6,061 nucleotides of DNA from Thermoleophilaceae bacterium (GTDB lineage Bacteria; Actinomycetota; Thermoleophilia; Solirubrobacterales; Thermoleophilaceae). The stretch covers positions 1 to 6,061 of the forward strand of contig JACCTJ010000091.1 of NCBI GenBank assembly GCA_013812485.1, read 5' to 3'. Every line of letters begins with the position of its first letter. Within the stretch, counting starts at the first letter, position 1. Shown here in pieces: positions 1 to 5,076 of the stretch. A program made the position numbers and the translations under genes. Under the pieces are notes generated by a model that was not told the DNA's origin, did not search any database, and saw only the letters and a list, made by a program, of their open reading frames with translations.

Positions 1-2
1 CC

Positions 3-548
3 GGCGCTGTCGGCGTCGACGACGGACGAGGAGCAGCCATCGTCTCGCTTCCACCACGTCCACTCCGAGAAGCTCCCGTTCTCGAAGCTCGCGGCCCACG
101 CGGGAGACCTCGGTGCGGGAGGCTTAGGCGCCGGATCGCTCGGAGGCCGTGTCGATGCTCGAACCACCGACACGGTAGTCGAGTCCCCCACCAGTCTACG
201 GTTTCGAAAGCGAGCGTAGACCATGAGTCGATGGCGTCCCGGGGCGAGCCTGCTCGTGTCGAGCACGCCACTCCGTCCGAACTGCCACTTCGGCGCCCTG
301 TCCAGCCACCACCGCCGACCGTCTATGTAGAACGAGACTCGTACAGCGCCGCGCGTGGCCCTGGCCGAGTAGCGGATCTTACCGGAGACCCGATCGTTCG
401 CCGGGGCGTCGATCTCGATTCGCTCCCCCCTTGCCTGCGCCGGCCCTGGTAGAGACAGCAGGGCGGTCAACGCAGCGGTCAGGGCGGCGCCGATGAGCAG
501 ACGCCGGGATGTTCGTACGACGGCAGAAAGTGCAGTGAGGGTGACCAT
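3..548 (-). CDS. Secreted Ig-like domain plus polysaccharide-lyase-like protein, C-terminus cut by window edge
   Basis: This is an open reading frame of 182 codons from an ATG at 548 that runs off the left edge. Residues 1-39 form a Sec signal: a basic n-region with RTSRR, a hydrophobic stretch at about 17-33, and a likely cut after PAQA. Residues about 41-130 look like a bacterial Ig-like beta domain (APANDRVSGKIRYSARA, then VSFYIDGRRWW, WQFGRSGVLDTSRLAPGRH and LMVYARF), a pattern common in extracellular carbohydrate-active proteins. A proline-rich linker (about 132-150) leads into the start of a lyase-like domain (SFENGSFSEWTWWKRDDGC). That segment closely matches residues 107-124 of the protein at 2876-3934, so the two are paralogues. 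It probably acts outside the cell on polysaccharide; catalysis cannot be judged because most of the domain is missing. No clear ribosome site precedes the ATG, so the start rests on the well-formed signal peptide. It lies 160 bases after the phosphoesterase gene on the same strand. Confidence 0.8.
   Translation of the reverse strand, partial: MVTLTALSAVVRTSRRLLIGAALTAALTALLSLPGPAQARGERIEIDAPANDRVSGKIRYSARATRGAVRVSFYIDGRRWWLDRAPKWQFGRSGVLDTSRLAPGRHRLMVYARFRNRRLVGDSTTVSVVRASTRPPSDPAPKPPAPRSPAWAASFENGSFSEWTWWKRDDGCSSSVVDADSA
31..89 (-). repeat. Diverged copy of lyase signature segment (partner at 3561-3619)
   Basis: Positions 31-89 align without gaps to 3561-3619, sharing CCACCACGTCCACTC and flanking blocks. 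Both encode the conserved F-E-(N/S)-G-x-FSEWTWW-(K/R)-R-x-DGC segment of the two secreted lyase-like proteins in the same orientation. The changes are scattered and leave the protein signature intact, so this reflects gene duplication with protein-level constraint, not a recent DNA repeat. Confidence 0.75.
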
Positions 549-708
549 AGGTGCGTGCGCCGGTCGGGGGCGGAAAGAGCGCACTGATCACGTTGCTCGG
601 CAGGTGCTGCCCGTCGCTGGAGCTCAGCGAGGCAGGCTCGATCATGCGTCCAGCCGAGCCCCGGCAGGAGACGACAGCCCACTCGAGGCTTCGGGCGGTA
701 AGCCGGGC

Positions 709-1488
709 CTATCGAGACCGGCGCCCGAGGCGGCGCCTCAGGGCTCCTGCACGAGTCCTGAAGGGCGCCGGCTTGATGTGCGCAGCACCCGTGGGCAAGC
801 CGGCATCGCGAAGTGCCCGCCGGCAGCCCTGGACGTCGTAGCGGCGGGCGTGAAAGGTCGCTTCCCTACGCTCGAGGTCGAGCACCATGAAGCGCGCGCG
901 GGCCGCGCGCTCTCGCGATTGCCCGACACTGCCCGGGTTCAACAGGGCCCGCCGCGCACCGGCGATCCCCACGGTCCCCCCCCGGGTCCTCGGCACCCTG
1001 CCCCCTTCGACAACCGCGATCTGGCTGTGGGTGTGTCCGAGCAGCAGCACCTCGGCGCGAGGATGCTCCCTGGCCAGGTGGTCGAGCTGCATCGCCGCGT
1101 CGCCGGGCCGGCGCACGTAGCATGTCGGGTCGTCGAGGGAGCCGTGGGCCATCACGATCACGTCCATGACGGCGACCCGTGGGAGTCTCTCGAGAAAGCG
1201 TCGGGCGTCGTCGCTCAGGACGCTGCGCGTCCACCGCAGGGTGTCCCGAGCGAGCTTCACGCACCCGTCGTCTGAGAGCTGCTCGAGGGCGATCAGGTCA
1301 TGGTTGCCGGCGACACAGCGAATGCCGAGGCGCTCCACCGCCGCGACGCACTCGTTGGGAAACGGCCCGTAGCCGACCAGGTCGCCCATGCAGAGGTACT
1401 CGTCGACCCACTCTCCCTCGAGCGCTTCGAGCACGGCCTCGAGCGCATGGAGGTTTGCGTGGATGTCGGAGAGGACGCCGAGGCGCAC
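709..1488 (-). CDS. Calcineurin-like metallophosphoesterase (Metallophos_2 / YfcE-like)
   Basis: The product is a 259-residue cytoplasmic metal-dependent phosphoesterase. The motif set is complete and in family order: LSDIH at 7-10 (Asp8 and His10 bind metal), MGDLVGYGP at 34-42 (Asp36), AGNHD at 60-64 (Asn62 and His63), MAHGS at 113-117 (His115) and LGHTH at 150-154 (His152 and His154), followed by LLNPGSVGQ at 182-190, typical of the short bacterial YfcE/MJ0936-type branch. The GTG at 1488 was chosen because it places the first beta strand at residue 2. The frame stays open upstream to 1932, but that part overlaps the ATP-grasp gene and is low-complexity. The stop is TAG at 709-711. The gene starts 37 bases after the ATP-grasp stop, so the two are probably co-transcribed. 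Relatives hydrolyse phosphodiesters, nucleotides or phosphoproteins; the substrate here is unknown. The C-terminal tail (about 238-259) is basic and probably disordered. Confidence 0.92.
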   Translation of the reverse strand: MRLGVLSDIHANLHALEAVLEALEGEWVDEYLCMGDLVGYGPFPNECVAAVERLGIRCVAGNHDLIALEQLSDDGCVKLARDTLRWTRSVLSDDARRFLERLPRVAVMDVIVMAHGSLDDPTCYVRRPGDAAMQLDHLAREHPRAEVLLLGHTHSQIAVVEGGRVPRTRGGTVGIAGARRALLNPGSVGQSRERAARARFMVLDLERREATFHARRYDVQGCRRALRDAGLPTGAAHIKPAPFRTRAGALRRRLGRRSR

Positions 1489-1525
1489 GTCTGTCGAGCC
1501 GATTCGCCTTCGCGTCGCCGCGAGC

Positions 1526-2722
1526 TCAGCGCCCCGCTGGAGCTCTGGCGGCCGGAGCCGCGGCGGAGGAGGCGCCGTGCCGGCGCCGATCGAGGGCTGG
1601 GAGGAGGACTCCACGCATGAACGGCATCGGATCGTCCCAGGCGAGGGTCGACTTTGCTCGCGAGGTGACGACAGACGGAACCCAACGAGCCATGGAGAGG
1701 CCGGACGCGCGGGCCGCTCGCGCATCCTTGGTCGGCCAGACCCACCCAACCTGGCGGGTGGGGGACCGGATGCCAGCCGAGCGCCGCACGCCGACAAGGT
1801 CGCCGTAGACGAGAGCGGGTAGGTTGGCGCCTGCGATCGCGGCGGGGTGGTGCCAGAGGTTGAAGCGAGGATTGACCTCGAGCAGCCGGAGGGTGCCGTC
1901 GGGAGCACGCTTGAAGTCGACCTTGCAGACACCTCGGAGCGCGAGCCGCTGGACTATCTCCCGGCCGAGCTCGGCCACGTCGGGGAGCGCGGTTACCGTT
2001 ATGGCGGTGCTGTGGCCGTACTCGCGAGGGTACGTCCTGAGCTTTCGGCCCGTGAACTCGGCCGCGGTCTCACCGTTGTGGTCGACGTAGGTGTGATAGG
2101 TGACGATGCGGGTCTCCGGACCTGGGACGAACTCTTGGACGACCGCTTCGGCTCCGGCCTCATCCAGGCTTCTCGAGAGCTCGCGCAGGGCGCCCGCGGT
2201 ATCGACGCGCACCGCCTTGGCCCAAGGTATCGCGGGCGACCAGCGATCGCTGCGGCGTGTCAGCGGCTTGACGAGCAGAGGCAGGTTCCGCTCGAGCTCA
2301 TCGAGCGGCGGCTCCGCCCTGTAGATGCGGGGTATCGGGAGGCCAAGGCGCTCGGCTAGCGCCTGAAAGCGCCGCTTGTCGACCAAATTCTCCACCAGCT
2401 CGGCGTCTGGCACGACGAACCGAAAGCCTTCGCGCAGTCGCTTGCGGTTACGCGAGACGAGGAGGAGGTCACCGTCGCCCTCGTAGAACAGGATCGGCGG
2501 GGCGCTCTGGGTGTCCGAGAAGCGCATGAGCTCGTCCACAAGGGCGTCCGGCTCGGTCCACGGGTCGAACCAGTCGGGTCGGGCGTGGGCAAAGCGCGAA
2601 TAGGAGACGGGCTCTCCCGGCGGCGCGACGACCGCCGCGCGAATCCCGGCGAGTCCCAGGGGACGCACGAGGTCTAGGTCTCCGATGACGCAGGCGAGCG
2701 GCGCATCGCCCGCCGAGCCCAC
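1526..2722 (-). CDS. ATP-grasp superfamily enzyme (COG3919-like predicted carboligase)
   Basis: The product is a cytoplasmic ATP-grasp enzyme of about 398 residues that should join a carboxylate to an amine or other nucleophile through an acyl-phosphate; the substrates are unknown. Numbering from the GTG at 2722, a pre-ATP-grasp domain starts with ACVIGDLDLVRPLGLAG (10-26). The ATP-binding part has LLVKP with Lys152, VVQEFVPG with Glu197, and the metal-binding end VDFK (Asp269) ... LLEVNPRFN (Glu282, Asn284). All key positions are intact. The start is uncertain: the frame is open to a TTG at 2827 with GTGs at 2761 and 2755, but only the GTG at 2722 has a strong Shine-Dalgarno (AGGAGG at 2726-2731, spacing 3), and it begins just before the first strand. 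The stop is TGA at 1526-1528. Proteins of this type often occur in surface-polysaccharide loci, which fits the neighbours. The C-terminal 20 or so residues are Ala/Arg-rich and add nothing recognisable. Confidence 0.88.
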   Translation of the reverse strand: MGSAGDAPLACVIGDLDLVRPLGLAGIRAAVVAPPGEPVSYSRFAHARPDWFDPWTEPDALVDELMRFSDTQSAPPILFYEGDGDLLLVSRNRKRLREGFRFVVPDAELVENLVDKRRFQALAERLGLPIPRIYRAEPPLDELERNLPLLVKPLTRRSDRWSPAIPWAKAVRVDTAGALRELSRSLDEAGAEAVVQEFVPGPETRIVTYHTYVDHNGETAAEFTGRKLRTYPREYGHSTAITVTALPDVAELGREIVQRLALRGVCKVDFKRAPDGTLRLLEVNPRFNLWHHPAAIAGANLPALVYGDLVGVRRSAGIRSPTRQVGWVWPTKDARAARASGLSMARWVPSVVTSRAKSTLAWDDPMPFMRGVLLPALDRRRHGASSAAAPAARAPAGR

Positions 2723-2822
2723 CGGCCTCCTCAGGCGAATGAAGCGTTTGGACACGAGCACACCGGCCGAACCTGCGCATCTTCGGCGCGTGCGAGTCGG
2801 GGGAGGGCGACACTCGGGACTG

Positions 2823-2839
2823 CCCAAGCATACCTTGGG
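2823..2839. other. Short hairpin CCCAAG-CATAC-CTTGGG between lyase and ATP-grasp genes
   Basis: A perfect 6-base stem with a 5-base loop lies 37 bases past the lyase stop, in the spacer of roughly 150 bases before the ATP-grasp start. CCTTGGG is repeated at 2847-2853. On the minus strand no T-run follows, so it is not a classic intrinsic terminator; it could cause partial attenuation or mark an mRNA end. Confidence 0.35.
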
Positions 2840-2875
2840 TTCCTTGCCTTGGGGCGACCTCGCACCGCCCTTGCC

Positions 2876-3934
2876 CTACGGGCTTGGCGTGGGGGAGGCG
2901 AAGGACGCGTCATCGACCCATAGCGCTCCAACACCGTCGTAGTGACCGACACCGAAGGTCCACCCCGTGGGACGGGACTTCGAGAAGCCGATCGGGTACT
3001 CACCTTGAACCGAGCGGTCGAAGAGCTCGTCGTCGAGGTACCAGTCGATCCGCTCGCCGGCGAAGATCTCCGCCCTGATCTCGAACCAGCGGCCGAGCGG
3101 CACGAGCCGGAGGCTCGGCCGGTAGCTCGAGTAATCCTGCCCCCAATGGTTGACGTGGAGCACGGGCGCGTCGGGGCGTGATCCGGGCGCCGCCGCTGAG
3201 CTCCACTGGCCGGCCGGACTGATGTTGAGCCACCACTGAGGGTCTTGCCGCGAGGCGCCTGAGTCGTCGAGGTAGGATTCCTTGAGCTGGAAGATGTTCG
3301 TCCAAGGCTCGCTCGCCCTGTAGCCGCGCGCAACGAAGAAGCTCGCCCGGTAGGCCCCCGTCGGCGAGTCTTTGGGCAGACGCTCGAGCGGGCGGCCCCC
3401 GTCGTCGCGCCAGCGGCTCTGCGGCGACGCCAGAGCCCATTCCTTGAACAGCTTCGAATGAGACTTCCCCCGGTCGAGGCAGGCGCGACTGGTCTCGAAC
3501 CGTCCCGCCCGCTCGCCCTCGAGCGGAGGAATCGGCCCTCCCGGTTCGCCTGTCGACAGGGAGCAACCGTCGTTGCGCCTCCACCACGTCCACTCGGAGA
3601 AGTCGCCGCTCTCGAAGCCGGCCCTCCAGGTGGACCCCCGAGCCGGTCGGACGGCCTGTTGCGGAGGCCATCCCGCACGGAGAGGCGAGAGAATCGCACC
3701 GGACGATGAGGCGGACGCGCCCGAAGCCGCCGCCGCGGGCATCGAGGGGGCGATGAGGATGCCCGCCACCGTCACGACACCCACCCGGGCGACGGTCGCT
3801 CCGAGCCGGCGACGGACCTCGAGGCGGCTGAACCATCGCGACGTTCTACCGAGCGCGGTGACCGCATGACAGGTTCGTCCAAGATTCTGCACCGATCTCG
3901 AGCCTAACAAGCGGCCACTTCCCCGAAGCCTCAT
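2876..3934 (-). CDS. Secreted polysaccharide-lyase-like protein (heparin lyase I / glucuronan lyase fold, PF14099-like)
   Basis: The reading frame is 352 codons from an ATG at 3934 to a TAG at 2876-2878. The N-terminus is basic, followed by a hydrophobic segment (about 48-64, VARVGVVTVAGILIAPS) and an AAAA stretch near 67-70, consistent with a signal peptide with an unusually long n-region. Residues about 104-346 resemble the jelly-roll polysaccharide lyase family: AGFESGDFSEWTWW (105-118), RFETS (145-149), ASFFVARG (197-204), WTNIFQLKE (211-219), WWLNISPA (234-241), then PLGRWFEIRAEI (279-290) and IDWYLDDELF (296-305), the usual strand order. Cys124 and Cys152 could form a disulfide. It probably cleaves or binds an acidic polysaccharide outside the cell; activity is inferred from fold only. 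The start is doubtful: no ribosome site precedes 3934, and a GTG at 3892 lies 8 bases after a TAGGCT box, as in leaderless genes. It is the first gene of the minus-strand run and divergent from pssD. Confidence 0.8.
   Translation of the reverse strand: MRLRGSGRLLGSRSVQNLGRTCHAVTALGRTSRWFSRLEVRRRLGATVARVGVVTVAGILIAPSMPAAAASGASASSSGAILSPLRAGWPPQQAVRPARGSTWRAGFESGDFSEWTWWRRNDGCSLSTGEPGGPIPPLEGERAGRFETSRACLDRGKSHSKLFKEWALASPQSRWRDDGGRPLERLPKDSPTGAYRASFFVARGYRASEPWTNIFQLKESYLDDSGASRQDPQWWLNISPAGQWSSAAAPGSRPDAPVLHVNHWGQDYSSYRPSLRLVPLGRWFEIRAEIFAGERIDWYLDDELFDRSVQGEYPIGFSKSRPTGWTFGVGHYDGVGALWVDDASFASPTPSP
3561..3619 (-). repeat. Diverged copy of lyase signature segment (partner at 31-89)
   Basis: This is the second copy of the segment, inside the complete lyase-like gene, offset by exactly 3530 bases from its partner and in the same orientation. 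It encodes residues 106-124 or so, the first strand of the lyase domain and the adjoining Cys124. Confidence 0.75.
3901..3906 (-). promoter_or_regulatory. Possible -10 box (TAGGCT) for a leaderless start of the lyase-like gene
   Basis: Read on the minus strand, TAGGCT (3906 to 3901) fits the TAnnnT form of actinobacterial -10 boxes. Eight bases later is an in-frame GTG at 3892. This spacing is what a leaderless transcript beginning at the start codon would show, and the alternative ATG at 3934 has no ribosome site. No convincing -35 box is seen. Confidence 0.25.
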
Positions 3935-3964
3935 CTGAGCTGAGAGGGTCCGACGGAAGGGATC

Positions 3965-3974
3965 GACGGCCGTC
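3965..3974. promoter_or_regulatory. Palindrome GACGGCCGTC in the divergent intergenic region
   Basis: This is a perfect 10-base palindrome between the divergent lyase and pssD genes, roughly where a -35 element of the TACTGT promoter would fall. It could be an operator for shared control, but 10-base palindromes are not rare in GC-rich DNA. Confidence 0.2.
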
Positions 3975-3992
3975 CGCCGAACTGGGCCGCGC

Positions 3993-3998
3993 TACTGT
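3993..3998 (+). promoter_or_regulatory. Possible -10 box (TACTGT) upstream of pssD
   Basis: TACTGT fits TAnnnT and lies 21 bases before the pssD ATG, which would give a very short leader containing the AGAGGGAG purine run. No clear -35 box is present at the expected distance. This is the only plausible promoter element seen in the short divergent spacer. Confidence 0.25.
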
Positions 3999-4019
3999 TC
4001 GACTGGGGCGCAGAGGGAG

Positions 4020-4517
4020 ATGGCCAAGACCGAGTCAGCACTCGCCGGCCTGGCCGGCCACGACAGAAGGCGGATCCTCCTCGTCTGCTCACCTGGCGGC
4101 CACCTCGTGCAGATGCTCGCTCTCGAGCCCGCCTGGCGCGGGTTCGACCCGACGTGGGTGGTGCTCCAGGGGGCCGATACGGAATCCCTGCTCGCCGGCC
4201 ATCGCGTGATCAAGGGCAACGGACCGACGAACCGCAGCCCTGGCAGCCTCGTGCGCAATCTCTTGCTCGCCTGGCGTGTCGTGGGCCAGCACGATCCGGA
4301 GGCGATCTTGTCGACCGGCGCAGGGCTGGCGGTGGCATTCTTCGCCGTCGGCAAGCTGCGTCGGCGCCGCTGTGTCTACGTCGAGAGCCTTACTCGGACC
4401 GACTCGATCTCCCTCAGCGGCAAGCTCGTACGGCCCCTGGCCGATGCCTTCTTCGTCCAATGGCCGCGAGCGGCGCGAGGGCGTGGGATGCGCTTCGCAG
4501 GCAGCATCCTCGAATGA
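4020..4517 (+). CDS. pssD: PssD: Alg14-like membrane-anchoring subunit of a two-part glycosyltransferase
   Basis: The product is 165 residues, the usual size for PssD/Alg14-like proteins. This subunit holds the acceptor side of a GT-B glycosyltransferase at the inner membrane and recruits the donor-binding subunit PssE for exopolysaccharide repeat-unit assembly. Visible motifs are RILLVCSPGGHLVQM (18-32, the Rossmann strand and glycine turn), LSTGAGLAVAFFAV (97-110, hydrophobic), YVESLTR (120-126), and LADAFFVQWP (140-149), all characteristic of the family. In the rhizobial prototype the PssDE pair adds glucuronic acid, while streptococcal relatives transfer galactose, so donor specificity is not settled. 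The ATG at 4020 is the only reasonable start; a purine run (AGAGGGAG, 4012-4019) abuts it with less spacing than usual. The stop codon overlaps the pssE start as ATGA, implying translational coupling and equal output of the two subunits. Confidence 0.92.
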   Translation: MAKTESALAGLAGHDRRRILLVCSPGGHLVQMLALEPAWRGFDPTWVVLQGADTESLLAGHRVIKGNGPTNRSPGSLVRNLLLAWRVVGQHDPEAILSTGAGLAVAFFAVGKLRRRRCVYVESLTRTDSISLSGKLVRPLADAFFVQWPRAARGRGMRFAGSILE

Positions 4518-5032
4518 TCTTCGTAACCCTCGGAACCCACCGGGACCCCATGCCTCGGCTAATCAATGCCCTCAGCGGGCTGAGCGCCGATCAGCTCGTG
4601 GTCCAGCACGGTACCTCGCCGCCGCCCGCGCGCGCTGCTCGGACGGTGGCCTTCATGTCTTTCGACGAAATGCTCGCCTGCTTCGAGGCCGCCGATGTTG
4701 TCGTGACCCATGCCGGTGTCGGCAGCGTGCTCTCCGCCACGCGGGTGGGGCACTCCCCGATCGTCGTCCCACGCCTGCGGCGCCTGGGCGAGCACGTCGA
4801 CGACCACCAGGTCGAGCTCACCCGCGCCCTCGCCGAGCGTCGGATGGTCAGACCCGTGTGGGAAGTCGAGGACCTCCCCGGCGCGGTCGCGGCTTATCCG
4901 GCTCGAAACGCTCGCGCGCCCCAGGGCGTCGAGCGCCCCATCCATGTCGCGGTGCGGGAGGCTCTTCGAGGAGAGGGGCCGACGAAACGGATCGGACGGC
5001 GCCCTCGCGCACGCCTAAGGGCTCGTAGATAA
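4514..5032 (+). CDS. pssE: PssE: Alg13-like donor-binding subunit of a two-part glycosyltransferase
   Basis: The product is 172 residues and corresponds to the C-terminal half of a GT28/MurG-type enzyme, binding the nucleotide sugar and completing the active site with PssD. Diagnostic motifs are MIFVTLGTH (1-9), VVQHGTS (29-35), DVVVTHAGVGSVLSA (61-75), PIVVPRL (82-88) and GEHVDDHQVELTRALA (92-107). It starts within the pssD stop codon (ATGA, 4514-4517) and ends with TAA at 5030-5032. The catalytic core looks intact. The last 50 residues are less typical: residues about 128-142 (YPARNARAPQGVERP) do not look like the expected helix, and the end is a very basic tail (GPTKRIGRRPRARLRARR). The reading frame stops just before the insertion sequence, so the tail could have been altered by the insertion. 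Confidence 0.92.
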   Translation: MIFVTLGTHRDPMPRLINALSGLSADQLVVQHGTSPPPARAARTVAFMSFDEMLACFEAADVVVTHAGVGSVLSATRVGHSPIVVPRLRRLGEHVDDHQVELTRALAERRMVRPVWEVEDLPGAVAAYPARNARAPQGVERPIHVAVREALRGEGPTKRIGRRPRARLRARR

Positions 5033-5044
5033 ACAAGCTCGTAG
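5021..5044. repeat. 8-base direct repeat GCTCGTAG at the pssE / insertion-sequence junction
   Basis: GCTCGTAG occurs at 5021-5028 and again at 5037-5044, a spacing of 16 bases. The first copy is inside the last codons of pssE and the second is at the start of the region that should hold the left end of the insertion sequence. This is visible directly; its meaning (tandem binding site, relic of an earlier insertion, or chance) is open. Confidence 0.45.
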
Positions 5045-5072
5045 GAATGGCTGTGCCGATGTAGAACCTACG
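5040..5072. repeat. Short inverted repeat CGTAGG / CCTACG at the insertion-sequence left end
   Basis: CGTAGG at 5040-5045 is the reverse complement of CCTACG at 5067-5072, separated by 21 bases, in the gap between pssE and the transposase. It could be a subterminal transposase-binding repeat, a weak hairpin terminating pssDE, or chance. There is no T-run after it, so a normal intrinsic terminator is unlikely. Confidence 0.4.
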
Positions 5073-5076
5073 GGGC

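Noticed and set aside
687..704. GGCTT / AAGCC hairpin just after the phosphoesterase stop, as a terminator
   Set aside because: The stem is only five bases, with no T-run on the minus strand; too weak to call. The rest of the 549-708 spacer shows no convincing promoter or RNA element.
493..1275. 260-codon plus-strand open frame
   Set aside because: It lies antisense to the phosphoesterase and the start of the left lyase-like gene, is Arg/Pro/Ala-rich and has no domain motif; it is a typical GC-rich shadow frame.
1489..1932. Upstream in-frame extension of the metallophosphoesterase to a start at 1932 (407 residues)
   Set aside because: The extra 148 residues overlap the well-supported ATP-grasp gene in another frame and are low-complexity Ser/Pro/Arg sequence; the family's first strand begins just after the GTG at 1488.
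2731..3699. 322-codon minus-strand open frame, and the related one at 3000-3836
   Set aside because: Both overlap the lyase-like gene in other frames and read as Arg/Ser/Gly-rich sequence without motifs, whereas the chosen frame shows ordered lyase-family segments.
4154..4513. N-terminal extension of pssE upstream of 4514
   Set aside because: It overlaps pssD in another frame and is low-complexity; the ATGA junction and the MIFVTLGTH start match the family exactly.
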